From the NCBI GenBank assembly GCA_030446945.1, contig JAUJMI010000019.1, positions 1 through 19,883 of the forward strand: 19,883 bases of DNA, in the 5' to 3' direction. The position numbers and the translations under genes were made by a program. The notes beneath the pieces are model-generated. The model searched no databases and was not told the DNA's origin. It was given only the letters and a program-made list of their open reading frames with translations. Positions 8,259 to 14,431 of the stretch are shown piece after piece (the first letter of the stretch is position 1; the number at the start of each line of letters is the position of its first letter). Source of the DNA: Longimicrobium sp. (GTDB lineage: Bacteria; Gemmatimonadota; Gemmatimonadetes; Longimicrobiales; Longimicrobiaceae).

Positions 8259-8302
8259 CAGTGCTCAGTGCCAAGTAACCGGGCACCAGGCACTGGGCAC
8301 TG
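8259..8302. repeat. Inverted repeat built from CAGTGC units
   Basis: CAGTGCTCAGTGCC (8259-8272) and GGCACTGGGCACTG (8289-8302) form a 14-bp stem with one G-T pair. Each arm contains the CAGTGC word (or its complement) twice, so the element is both a direct and an inverted repeat. It lies 5 bp past the end of the minus-strand zinc-ribbon gene and may end its transcript. It looks like a dispersed short repeat. Confidence 0.55.
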
Positions 8303-8306
8303 CCCT

Positions 8307-8663
8307 TCAATCGATCAGATACAGGAAACGTCCGCAGCTCTGGCACGAGCGCACTTCCTCGTTCCGATCCGCGTCGGAGGCGAGGGCGGTGGGGATCTGG
8401 ACGAAGCAGCCGTAGCAGGTGCCCCGGATGACGGGGACCACCACGCGCGGCTGCTTGTTGGCGATCCGGCGGTAGCGGCCGCGGACGTCGGGGGCGAGCG
8501 CCTCCTCCATCTCCGCGATCTTTGCGTCCAGAATGCTGAGCGCTTCCTCCGTGCTCAGCCCGAAGACGGCTTCCTGCATGTCGCGCGACGGGGTCTCCCC
8601 CAGCTCGCGGCGCTGCGTCTTCAGGTCCTGGATCTCCAGCAGTGCTTCCAACTCGGGGTGCAT
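8307..8663 (-). CDS. Short coiled-coil zinc-ribbon protein
   Basis: This 118-residue protein has an N-terminal helical part with heptad-like leucines and charged residues (about 1-60, ELEALLEIQDLKTQRREL and DAKIAEMEEAL). A C-terminal C4 zinc ribbon follows: CYGC (about 82-85) and CQSC (about 107-110), with the typical GTCYGCFVQIP and GRFLYL surroundings. This is the C4-type zinc-ribbon (CdsZ/DUF164-like) family, whose usual members are about 240 residues with a much longer coiled coil, so this is a shortened version. The role is not established; nucleic-acid or protein binding is likely. It follows ptsN by 19 bp on the same strand and is probably co-transcribed. Confidence 0.75.
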   Translation of the reverse strand: MHPELEALLEIQDLKTQRRELGETPSRDMQEAVFGLSTEEALSILDAKIAEMEEALAPDVRGRYRRIANKQPRVVVPVIRGTCYGCFVQIPTALASDADRNEEVRSCQSCGRFLYLID

Positions 8664-8682
8664 ACGTGGGGCTCTCCGCGCC

Positions 8683-9135
8683 TCAGACGCCCTTCTCCTG
8701 AAGGAGCGCGAGGAATTCCAAAGGATTGGTGAGTTCGTCGAGCCGGGCGGACACGTCCGGCTCCTTGGAGAACTGCGCGATCTTGCCCAGCACGGGGAGG
8801 TACCGGTTGGAGACCTCCAGCGGCGGCGCCACGATCAGAAAAAAGTAGCGCGCCGGCTGCTCGTCGATGGCCTTGAAGTCAACCCCCGACGTCTTGCGGC
8901 CGAACGCCACGCGCAGCCGGTTCACCACCAGCGAGCGGCAGTGGGGGATGGCGATCCCCCTGCCGATCCCGGTGGAGCCCAGGTTTTCCCTGCGCTTCAG
9001 CATCTTGTAGAGGATCCCCTGCGACTTCTCGTCGACTGCGAGCAGGGCAATGAGCTCCTTGAGGATCTCATCCTTGCTCTCGCCTTTGAGGTCGAGCTGG
9101 ATCGCGCCTTCGGTAAAGAATTCGCGAAGTTCCAT
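8683..9135 (-). CDS. ptsN: PTS EIIA-Ntr-type regulatory protein
   Basis: This 150-residue protein matches the full-length EIIA of the fructose/nitrogen-PTS family. The phosphorylated histidine is H65 in GIGRGIAIPHCRS, and the surrounding pattern (KDEILKELIALL, RRENLGSTGIG, YFFLIVAPP, LPVLGKIAQFSK) covers the whole domain. In the nitrogen-related PTS this protein receives phosphate from EI-Ntr and NPr and regulates potassium uptake, stress or metabolism rather than sugar transport. No HPr, EI or sugar permease gene is in the window, which favours a regulatory role. A TTGACG hexamer lies upstream at 9180-9185 on the same strand, but 20 bp from the best -10-like TGTAAA, so the promoter is not defined. 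The zinc-ribbon gene follows. Confidence 0.9.
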   Translation of the reverse strand: MELREFFTEGAIQLDLKGESKDEILKELIALLAVDEKSQGILYKMLKRRENLGSTGIGRGIAIPHCRSLVVNRLRVAFGRKTSGVDFKAIDEQPARYFFLIVAPPLEVSNRYLPVLGKIAQFSKEPDVSARLDELTNPLEFLALLQEKGV

Positions 9136-9281
9136 ATCTGCAATTCCCGGTGATTTACACGAGTCGGCTTTCAGGGTCCCGTCAAGGACGCCGGAATGTA
9201 AGCGCCGCGCCGATGCCTGTCAAAACCAACGACTTAGCTTCCGGCTCGCCGTAGCGCGCGCGCAGGGCTCAGAAATAAGTC

Positions 9282-9310
9282 TTGCCTGCGGAATTCAAAC
9301 GACGTAAAGT
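9282..9310 (+). promoter_or_regulatory. Candidate promoter of the glycine-zipper remnant
   Basis: TTGCCT (9282-9287), a 17-bp spacer and TAAAGT (9305-9310) each match four of six consensus positions. The open frame begins immediately after the -10, so the sequence coding for the protein's original N-terminus is missing here; the promoter may be chance or may have been brought next to the remnant by deletion. Confidence 0.3.
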
Positions 9311-9727
9311 GTGCCATTCGGGGCGAGCTCGCGCAGTACGTCGGCGGCAGCAACGGCGTGGGGGTTTCCCCGGGCGCCAGCGTACGGTTTTCCGTGCAGG
9401 CGCAGGGCGACGGAGATTCGCGCGGCTGGACTCATACAGCCGCTCACGCTCTCCGCGGCCGGGGAGGCCTATCCGCTGCAAGCCTCCGCCTCGAACTATC
9501 CGATGAGGAGGGTTTCGCGCGGGCGTGACCGCGCGATCGGTGGGGTCGTTGGGGCGGTGATCGGTCTGGCTGGCGCGAAAGCGGCCGGTGGGAACGACAA
9601 GGAAGCAGCGGCGGCGGCGGGCGGAGCCGTGGGCGTCGTGGCAGCTTCGGGGACCCAGGCGTGCCTGAGTGACGAGGGGGCCATCGACGTCACCCTGGAT
9701 GCTCCACTCTACCTGCCGGCGCACTGA
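9311..9727 (+). pseudogene. Glycine-zipper protein, apparently frameshifted and 5'-truncated
   Basis: The last 90 codons read as a glycine-zipper envelope protein: LTLSAAGEAYPLQASAS, then alternating Gly/Ala segments (AIGGVVGAVIGLAGAKAAGG; AAAAAGGAVGVVAASG) and a closing VTLDAPLYLP strand seen at the ends of similar proteins. Upstream, the same frame from GTG 9311 is arginine-rich and not protein-like. From 9325 the phase one base earlier instead reads RGELAQYVGGSNGVGV and PGASVRFSVQAQGDG, which does look like protein. This suggests a frameshift between about 9400 and 9450. No signal peptide or lipobox is found, so the 5' end is also missing. It may instead be a short real gene with a poor N-terminus. 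A strong terminator follows. Confidence 0.45.
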
Positions 9728-9758
9728 CCCGGGCACGCCAGAATCGTGCGGAACGCGA

Positions 9759-9785
9759 GCGGGGCCGGAGTTTGTCCGGCCCCGC
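9759..9785. terminator. Bidirectional terminator
   Basis: GCGGGGCCGGA (9759-9769) and TCCGGCCCCGC (9775-9785) form a perfect 11-bp stem with a 5-nt loop. It sits between the plus-strand glycine-zipper remnant and the end of the minus-strand operon. A T-containing tail (ATTCTTGTAT) follows on the plus strand. Confidence 0.75.
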
Positions 9786-9816
9786 ATTCTTGTATCCTCC
9801 GTCGGCGCCCGCCGCG

Positions 9817-10947
9817 TCAGCGCATCGCCTCGGGGTCCGTGCCGTTGCGGCGGCACCACTCCCTGTAGGCGAAGGGAGAGATCTCGGACGGCTTGATCTC
9901 GCTGCGCCCGCCCCAGAAGACGTTGGTATAGCCGACCGGGACGCCCGCCTCCTCGAGGTGCCGGTCGATGGCGGCCTTGTGGGCGAGCACCGTCTCCTTC
10001 TCGGTGCCGTGTGCCACGCCCATGATGTTGACGCCGCCGAAATCGGGCCCGCCCTCGCGCCAGTAGGCGTGCGTCATCACGAAGTGGCGCCCCACCTCGC
10101 GCCCCGCATCGATCTCGCGCCCCTCCGGCACGCGCCAGTGGAAGAGCGCGTTGTAGCGAGTCACCCGCTCCCCCGCGGAATTGGGCTTGTAGTGCTCCAG
10201 GAAGGTGGAGAAGCGCCCGATGACGCCGCGCCGGTTGAGGTCGCGCGCCACCTGAAGGAACTGCTCCAGCGATACCCCCGCTTCTTCCGCCCGCGCCGTC
10301 CACGGGTGGTCGGTGATCTCCTCGGCGGCGAACTCGCGCTTCAGAGCCTCCAGGATGCGCCACTCCAGCTCCGACAGCTCCACGATGTTCGTGTCCAGCA
10401 CCTGGCCGAGCTCTTCGGAACGCGCGCCCGGCTCCAGGCCGCGCCGCCGCACGTGGCCCACGCCCAGCGCGAACAGCTTGCGGGCCGGGAGCAGCTTGCA
10501 GGCGAGGGCGCCGGTGCGCTCCATCAGGAAGCGCGCATGCTTCTCCATCGAAAAGCCCTGCGGCACCTTGAGCGTCGTCCACAGGCGGTACTTCGACCCC
10601 GGCGTCTCGCGGTCGGTGGAGCGGATGACGACGTGGCCGGAGAACGGGTCTTCGCGGAACATGTACTCGAAGGCGTCGTCCAGCCGCTCCGGTGTCACCT
10701 GCCACGCCACCAGCGCGCCGGGGGCCAGGTTGGTGGCCATCAGCGTCTGCCGCACGCGGCGGATGGTGCCCGACGCGAGCATCGCGCGGATACGCTCCAG
10801 CACCGTCTCCAGCTCCATCCCGCTGAGGCGTGCGATCTCCTGGAACGGCTCGTCCTGGAACCCCTGTACCCGGTCCTCGGAGACGGCCAGGATGCGGGCG
10901 TTGACGGGGTCGGTGGTCTCCACCGGAACGGTGGTCGTATCGCTCAT
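9817..10947 (-). CDS. Double-domain AsnC/Lrp protein of the siroheme-decarboxylase (AhbA/AhbB, NirDL) superfamily
   Basis: This 376-residue protein holds two tandem winged-helix plus ligand-domain units. Unit 1 (about 10-175) has NARILAVSEDRVQGF, IARLSGMELETVLERIRAML and GTIRRVR, then a ferredoxin-like domain with GHVVIRSTDRETPGSKYRLW. Unit 2 (about 180-350) has LSELEWRILEALKREF, VSLEQFLQVARDLNRRGVIGRF, then HFVMTHAYWREGGPDFGGVN, which corresponds to the SH-YRR-YN pattern of siroheme decarboxylases. That superfamily converts siroheme to didecarboxysiroheme for heme d1 or the alternative heme pathway, normally as two subunits (AhbA+AhbB) or a fused NirDL. Substrate-contact residues are only partly recognisable, so a purely regulatory role is possible. 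ATG 10947 is 29 bp after the acyltransferase stop. No other heme d1 gene is nearby. Confidence 0.68.
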   Translation of the reverse strand: MSDTTTVPVETTDPVNARILAVSEDRVQGFQDEPFQEIARLSGMELETVLERIRAMLASGTIRRVRQTLMATNLAPGALVAWQVTPERLDDAFEYMFREDPFSGHVVIRSTDRETPGSKYRLWTTLKVPQGFSMEKHARFLMERTGALACKLLPARKLFALGVGHVRRRGLEPGARSEELGQVLDTNIVELSELEWRILEALKREFAAEEITDHPWTARAEEAGVSLEQFLQVARDLNRRGVIGRFSTFLEHYKPNSAGERVTRYNALFHWRVPEGREIDAGREVGRHFVMTHAYWREGGPDFGGVNIMGVAHGTEKETVLAHKAAIDRHLEEAGVPVGYTNVFWGGRSEIKPSEISPFAYREWCRRNGTDPEAMR

Positions 10948-10976
10948 GGTTCCGCTGGCCTCGTGTGATGCGCCGT

Positions 10977-11822
10977 TCACCCCTCCCCCGCGGCCGACGC
11001 CCCGGAGGCGGTCCCCTGGCTGCGGAGCGTCACCTTGTACATTTCGGGCGGCGCATTGGGCTTCACCCGCACCGACTTCGCGGGGATGCCCACGTTGACG
11101 TGGTAGGGGCGCACGTCCTTGGTGGCCACCGCCATGGCCCCCACCATCGCGTTCTCCCCCACGTGCGTCCCCGCGAGCACCGTCGCGTGATAGGTGACGC
11201 GCACTCCGTCTGCGATCACCGTGCGCAGGTTGCTGACGTCGCGCTGGTCCACGATGGAGTGCGTGTGCGAGTAGATGTTCGCGTAGTCGGAGATCGAAAC
11301 GCCGTTCCCCAGCACGATCCCGCCGCGGTCGTCGAGCAGGACGTTGCGGTGCACCACCACGTCGTCGCCCACCTCCAGGTTGTAGCCGTACGAGAACTCG
11401 ACGAAGTGGAAGCACTTGAAGTTCTTCCCCACGCGCTTGAACAGGTACGGCGCCAGCGCGCGGCGGAATTGCACGCCCAGGTGCACGTTTCCGCCGAGGG
11501 GGCTGCGGTCGAACATCTGCCACATCCACAGGAGCGGTTTGCGCTCGTTGAAGCGCTCCACGTCCACCTCGGCGTAGTACTCCGGCTCCAGGGTGACGTT
11601 GCGCGCGTCCATCTGTGCCAGCGCCGCCTGCACCGCGAGCGGGAGGCTGCGCGGGTCGACGCCGGCCACGCCCGGATAGAAGAGGGCGGTGAGCGTCTGG
11701 CGGCAGAGCTCCCAACGGTCGTCGCCGCGCGCGAGCGCCTCCTGCAACTCCCCCAGCCACCGGTCGTACAGCGCGGTCGCCTCGGCGGCCGGGTCCAGCT
11801 TGCGCAACGTATATATCGGCAT
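10977..11822 (-). CDS. Left-handed beta-helix (hexapeptide-repeat) acyltransferase
   Basis: This 281-residue protein has an N-terminal helical part of about 125 residues without an obvious family. A trimeric left-handed beta-helix domain of the acetyltransferase type follows: LEVGDDVVVHRNVLLDDRGG, IVLGNGVSISDYANIYSHTH, VIADGVRVTYHATVLAGTHV and GENAMVGAMAVATKDVRPYH, then the usual IPAKSVRVK end. The histidine-rich IYSHTHSI segment is the likely active-site loop. Family members move acetyl or other acyl groups from CoA to sugars, serine or similar acceptors; the acceptor here cannot be told. ATG 11822 is used, because the upstream frame is arginine/proline-rich and unconserved. It has its own promoter and is the first gene of a two-gene operon. 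Confidence 0.82.
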   Translation of the reverse strand: MPIYTLRKLDPAAEATALYDRWLGELQEALARGDDRWELCRQTLTALFYPGVAGVDPRSLPLAVQAALAQMDARNVTLEPEYYAEVDVERFNERKPLLWMWQMFDRSPLGGNVHLGVQFRRALAPYLFKRVGKNFKCFHFVEFSYGYNLEVGDDVVVHRNVLLDDRGGIVLGNGVSISDYANIYSHTHSIVDQRDVSNLRTVIADGVRVTYHATVLAGTHVGENAMVGAMAVATKDVRPYHVNVGIPAKSVRVKPNAPPEMYKVTLRSQGTASGASAAGEG

Positions 11823-11870
11823 GGCGTCGGGGCCTTCGGGTGTGCTTTTGCGTGCCGCCTGTCGCTCGGA

Positions 11871-11899
11871 AAGGTAGAGCGGGGGCGAGCGGGGGTCAA
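11871..11899 (-). promoter_or_regulatory. Promoter of the acyltransferase operon
   Basis: On the minus strand, TTGACC (11899-11894), a 17-bp spacer and TACCTT (11876-11871) precede the acyltransferase start by about 50 bp. The -35 is strong (five of six) and the -10 weak (three of six). The rest of 11900-12025 shows no gene or clear signal. Confidence 0.45.
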
Positions 11900-12025
11900 A
11901 CCGCGCGGGAACGGCCAACGGGGAGCGGCTGCGCGGGTGCACGGGCCAGCGCGGCAGCCGGGCGGGGACAGCGCACTGCCCCTACCGCATGGTGCGTCGC
12001 GTACAGGGCCGGGGCGGCGGCCTCG

Positions 12026-12469
12026 GCTCGCCACCCTGAGCGCCGCCGCCGACCTGGTGATCATCGAGGGCGCGGGGAGCCCGGCGGAGATCAACCTGTC
12101 GGCCGGCGCCGACCGCGAGCGCATCCGCGGGTTCATCGTCAACAAGGTCCGCGGCGACGCCGCGCTGCTGGCGCCCGCACCCGCCATCCTCCACGAGAGG
12201 ACGGGGGTGCCCACGCCGGGAGTGGTTCCCCACCTGCGCCTGGACCTCCCCGAAGAAGACGCCGCGTCGCTGTCGGACAGGGGAGCCCGAGGGGAGATCG
12301 GGACCGCGGCGGTTCGGCTGCCGCACATCCGGGCGGTCCGTCCAACGGACCGCGACGTGCGGCTCGGCGGCCAGCAGGTCCGGGCCTCGAAGTTCGCCAG
12401 GCGCCGGAGCGAGCCCGGATCGTGCTCCCCGGGACCCGCAACACGACCGGCGATCTGCGCCGGCTGTGT
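12026..12469 (+). pseudogene. cobQ: Partial, rearranged copy of cobQ
   Basis: This stretch aligns with 17879-18438 of the intact cobQ, in the same orientation and with about 95% identity in the best block (12109-12326). It encodes recognisable pieces such as DLVIIEGAGSPAEINL, IRGFIVNKVRGDAALLAPAP and VPHLRLDLPEEDAASL. It lacks the P-loop start, the glutamine amidotransferase domain and any start codon in place. An in-frame block of about 111 bp (17952-18062 of the real gene) is deleted, possibly at CCGG microhomology. A segment of about 75 bp is inverted (see the separate entry). It ends abruptly near 12469. It cannot make cobyric acid synthase. Some differences in the first part are synonymous, so it may derive from a related allele as well as from decay. 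Confidence 0.92.
12327..12400 (-). other. Microinversion inside the cobQ fragment
   Basis: These 74 bases match the reverse complement of 18291-18365 in intact cobQ, while both flanks match in direct orientation: CTGCCGCA before, and GCG-GGAGCGAGCCC after. In the intact gene the inverted block is bounded by CGCATC and GATGCG, a 6-bp inverted repeat able to mediate such an event. There are a few substitutions and one deleted base. Confidence 0.88.
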
Positions 12470-12515
12470 GGTTTCGCTCCGCGGTCGTGGGTAGCGGTCC
12501 TACCCGCCCCGAGCC

Positions 12516-12545
12516 TTGCGGGGCCGTAAACTCTCCTGATAGACT
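12516..12545 (+). promoter_or_regulatory. Candidate promoter of the biotin operon
   Basis: TTGCGG (12516-12521), an 18-bp spacer and TAGACT (12540-12545) lie between the cobQ fragment and bioF. The match is moderate. No BirA operator (TTGTAAACC-type half-sites) or BioR box is recognised, though the -10 lies within an inverted repeat. Confidence 0.35.
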
Positions 12546-12564
12546 CGCAGCACCCGAGGAGAGT
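12530..12564. promoter_or_regulatory. Inverted repeat over the bio promoter
   Basis: ACTCTCCT (12530-12537) and AGGAGAGT (12557-12564) are perfect 8-bp arms 19 bp apart, enclosing the candidate -10 box. The position suits an operator. The sequence does not match known biotin repressors, so the regulator is unknown. Confidence 0.35.
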
Positions 12565-12648
12565 CGTTCAGAAGCGGAACCATCTGAGGTCCGTCACCCT
12601 GACCCCGGCCTGTTTGCGTTGCCCATCGCCAGCGTTCCTGAGCCAACT

Positions 12649-13833
12649 GTGAACGATTCCCTCGAAGCAGCCATCCAGCGAGAGCTGAGTGGGCTCAAAA
12701 GTGCTGACCTTCACAGAGCTTTTCGGAAGGTTGAGGCCCGCGCCGGCGCGAACGTCATTGTTGACGGAAAGGCTGCGGTAGACTTCTCGTCCAACGATTA
12801 TCTTGGGCTCGCGGGGCACCCCGAACTAGCTCACGCGGTCAAAGCAGCAATGGACGCGGATGCGCTGGGTGCCGCGGCGTCCCGGAATCTGGCGGGCAAC
12901 CATCCGCTTCACGAGGAGCTCGAGCTTCAGCTCGCGCGCATGAAGGGAGCTGAGGCGAGCCTCCTCTTCACCTCTGGGTATGCAGCCAACATTGGAGCGA
13001 TCCCCGCTTTCGCCGGAAAGCGCGACGTGATCTACTCGGATTCACTGAACCACGCCTCCATCATCGACGGCTGCCGGTTATCTCGAGCCGAGGTACGCAC
13101 CTTTCCACATGCAGATACCTCCGCCCTGGCTCAGCTTCTGAGGGGGGACGAGGGCAAGTACCGCAGGCGCATCATCGCTGTGGAAGGAGTCTACTCCATG
13201 GATGGTGACTTGTGTCCTCTCGACCGCGTCGTTTCGCTCGCGCGAAAGTTCGATGGGTGGATCTATCTGGACGACGCGCATGGCACGGGGGTACTTGGCG
13301 CAACCGGTGGCGGCACGGCAGAACACTGGAATCTGCAGGACGATGTTGACATCACGGTCGGAACCCTGGGAAAAGCTCTGGGAGTCTCTGGAGCGTTCAT
13401 CGCCGGTCCGCAGATCCTTCGCGAATTCCTCCTGAACCGCGCACGCTCATCCATTTTCACCACCGCCAGCCCTTCCGCATTGGCTGCCGGCGTTCTGGCG
13501 GCACTCCAGGTCGCAACGGCGCAGCCGTGGCGCCGAGAACGGCTCTGGGCGAACGTGCGCCAACTGCGCGAAGGACTGGCGGAACTCGGGCGTGGTACCG
13601 CTGCTGGGTCGCCAGGGCATATCGTCCCGGTCATTATCGGAGAGGCGCGCCCCACGGCGGAGGTCGCGAACCGGCTACTCGAACGGGGATTTCTGGTGGG
13701 CGGGATTCGCCCACCCACCGTTCCTCCCGGTGGCTCACGGCTCCGCATCACGGTGAGCGCTGCACACTCGTCCGATCAGATCGCCGCATTGCTGTCCGCG
13801 TTGGCCGACACTCTGCCCCCAGCTCCCGGATGA
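12649..13833 (+). CDS. bioF: 8-amino-7-oxononanoate synthase
   Basis: BioF condenses pimeloyl-ACP (or -CoA) with alanine to 8-amino-7-oxononanoate, the first step of the biotin ring pathway. The 394-residue product is full length. It shows DFSSNDYLGLAGHPEL (about 45-60), the glycine-rich SRNLAGNHPLHEELE, LLFTSGYAANIGAI and SDSLNHASIIDGCRLS. EGVYSMDGDLCPL, YLDDAHGTGVLG and the PLP lysine K242 in TVGTLGKALGVSG follow, then SSIFTTASPSA and a C-terminal GIRPPTVPPGGSRLRITV. The start is taken as GTG 12649 (VNDSLEAAIQRELSGL); the frame upstream is not conserved. Its codon use is less GC-biased than the flanking genes. The stop overlaps the ancestral start of the bioZ remnant (ATGA at 13830). Confidence 0.95.
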   Translation: MNDSLEAAIQRELSGLKSADLHRAFRKVEARAGANVIVDGKAAVDFSSNDYLGLAGHPELAHAVKAAMDADALGAAASRNLAGNHPLHEELELQLARMKGAEASLLFTSGYAANIGAIPAFAGKRDVIYSDSLNHASIIDGCRLSRAEVRTFPHADTSALAQLLRGDEGKYRRRIIAVEGVYSMDGDLCPLDRVVSLARKFDGWIYLDDAHGTGVLGATGGGTAEHWNLQDDVDITVGTLGKALGVSGAFIAGPQILREFLLNRARSSIFTTASPSALAAGVLAALQVATAQPWRRERLWANVRQLREGLAELGRGTAAGSPGHIVPVIIGEARPTAEVANRLLERGFLVGGIRPPTVPPGGSRLRITVSAAHSSDQIAALLSALADTLPPAPG

Positions 13834-14431
13834 CGTTCGCTGCTGATCCTGGCTGCCAGCACGCCCGATCACCGGCTTCCGCCGACCGCCCCGTCCGTCG
13901 GGCAGCGCTTGGGGCTGAACGCGCTGGCCTTCGGGTGCGGTTGTCCTTCGCACAGGGACTCCTGCTACCGCCGAATCCCGGGAACTGGCATCCAGGCCGA
14001 CAGCAGTGCCGGAAGCCAGATCCATGTACCGGCCGGTGCGAGCCGGGGCATTTCACTTCGATCGTGGCGAGCATCTGATGGTCAGGGCGGATGGCGCCAC
14101 CCTGTTCCGACATTCCGTCCGTGCGATGGTTGGTTTAGCCCAGCGGGCCCTGGGTTCCGCGGGAGTCAGCGCAGCCGGCACCGACTGGTTCATCCCCCAT
14201 CAGGCGAGCAGCCGCATGATTCAGAGAAGTGCCGAAACGTCGAGCATCCCGCCGGAGCGCATCGTTCGCAATCCTGAGCGGTATGGCAACACCTCGGCCG
14301 CAAGCATTCCCGTCGAGTCGCATGAGGCTTCAGCGGATCGGCGTATCGAGGAGGGCACCCCTGTCCGCATGGCGGCAGCAGGCGCGGGTCTCGCGTCCGG
14401 CGCGGCCATTTTCCAATCGCGTTTCCGATGA
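13830..14431 (+). pseudogene. bioZ: Broken ketoacyl-ACP synthase III-like gene (BioZ type)
   Basis: BioZ is a FabH-like enzyme that makes a pimeloyl precursor for biotin in some bacteria. Here homologous pieces lie in three reading frames. LLILAASTPDHRLPPTAPSV and GLNALAF come first (13840-13930), then RLSFAQGLLLPP one frame over (about 13937-13972). IQADSSAGSQIHVPAGASRG is back in the first frame (about 13990-14050), and the C-terminal half is in the third (FHFDRGEHLMVRADGA, TDWFIPHQASSRMIQ, RYGNTSAASIP, MAAAGAGLASGAA) to the stop at 14431. The catalytic His (PHQA) and Asn (GNTS) survive. The N-terminus, the active-site Cys segment and roughly 100 residues after it are gone; 602 bp replace the usual 980. 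Both ends keep ATGA overlaps with bioF and bioA. The BioZ name rests on operon position; the KAS III family is clear. Confidence 0.85.

Noticed and set aside
10965..12025. Plus-strand open frame leading into the cobQ fragment
   Set aside because: It is antisense to the acyltransferase and continues only by chance into the fragment; it is not a fusion gene.
12500..12648. BirA- or BioR-type operator at the bio promoter
   Set aside because: The 8-bp inverted repeat there does not match either known site, so only an unnamed candidate operator is reported.
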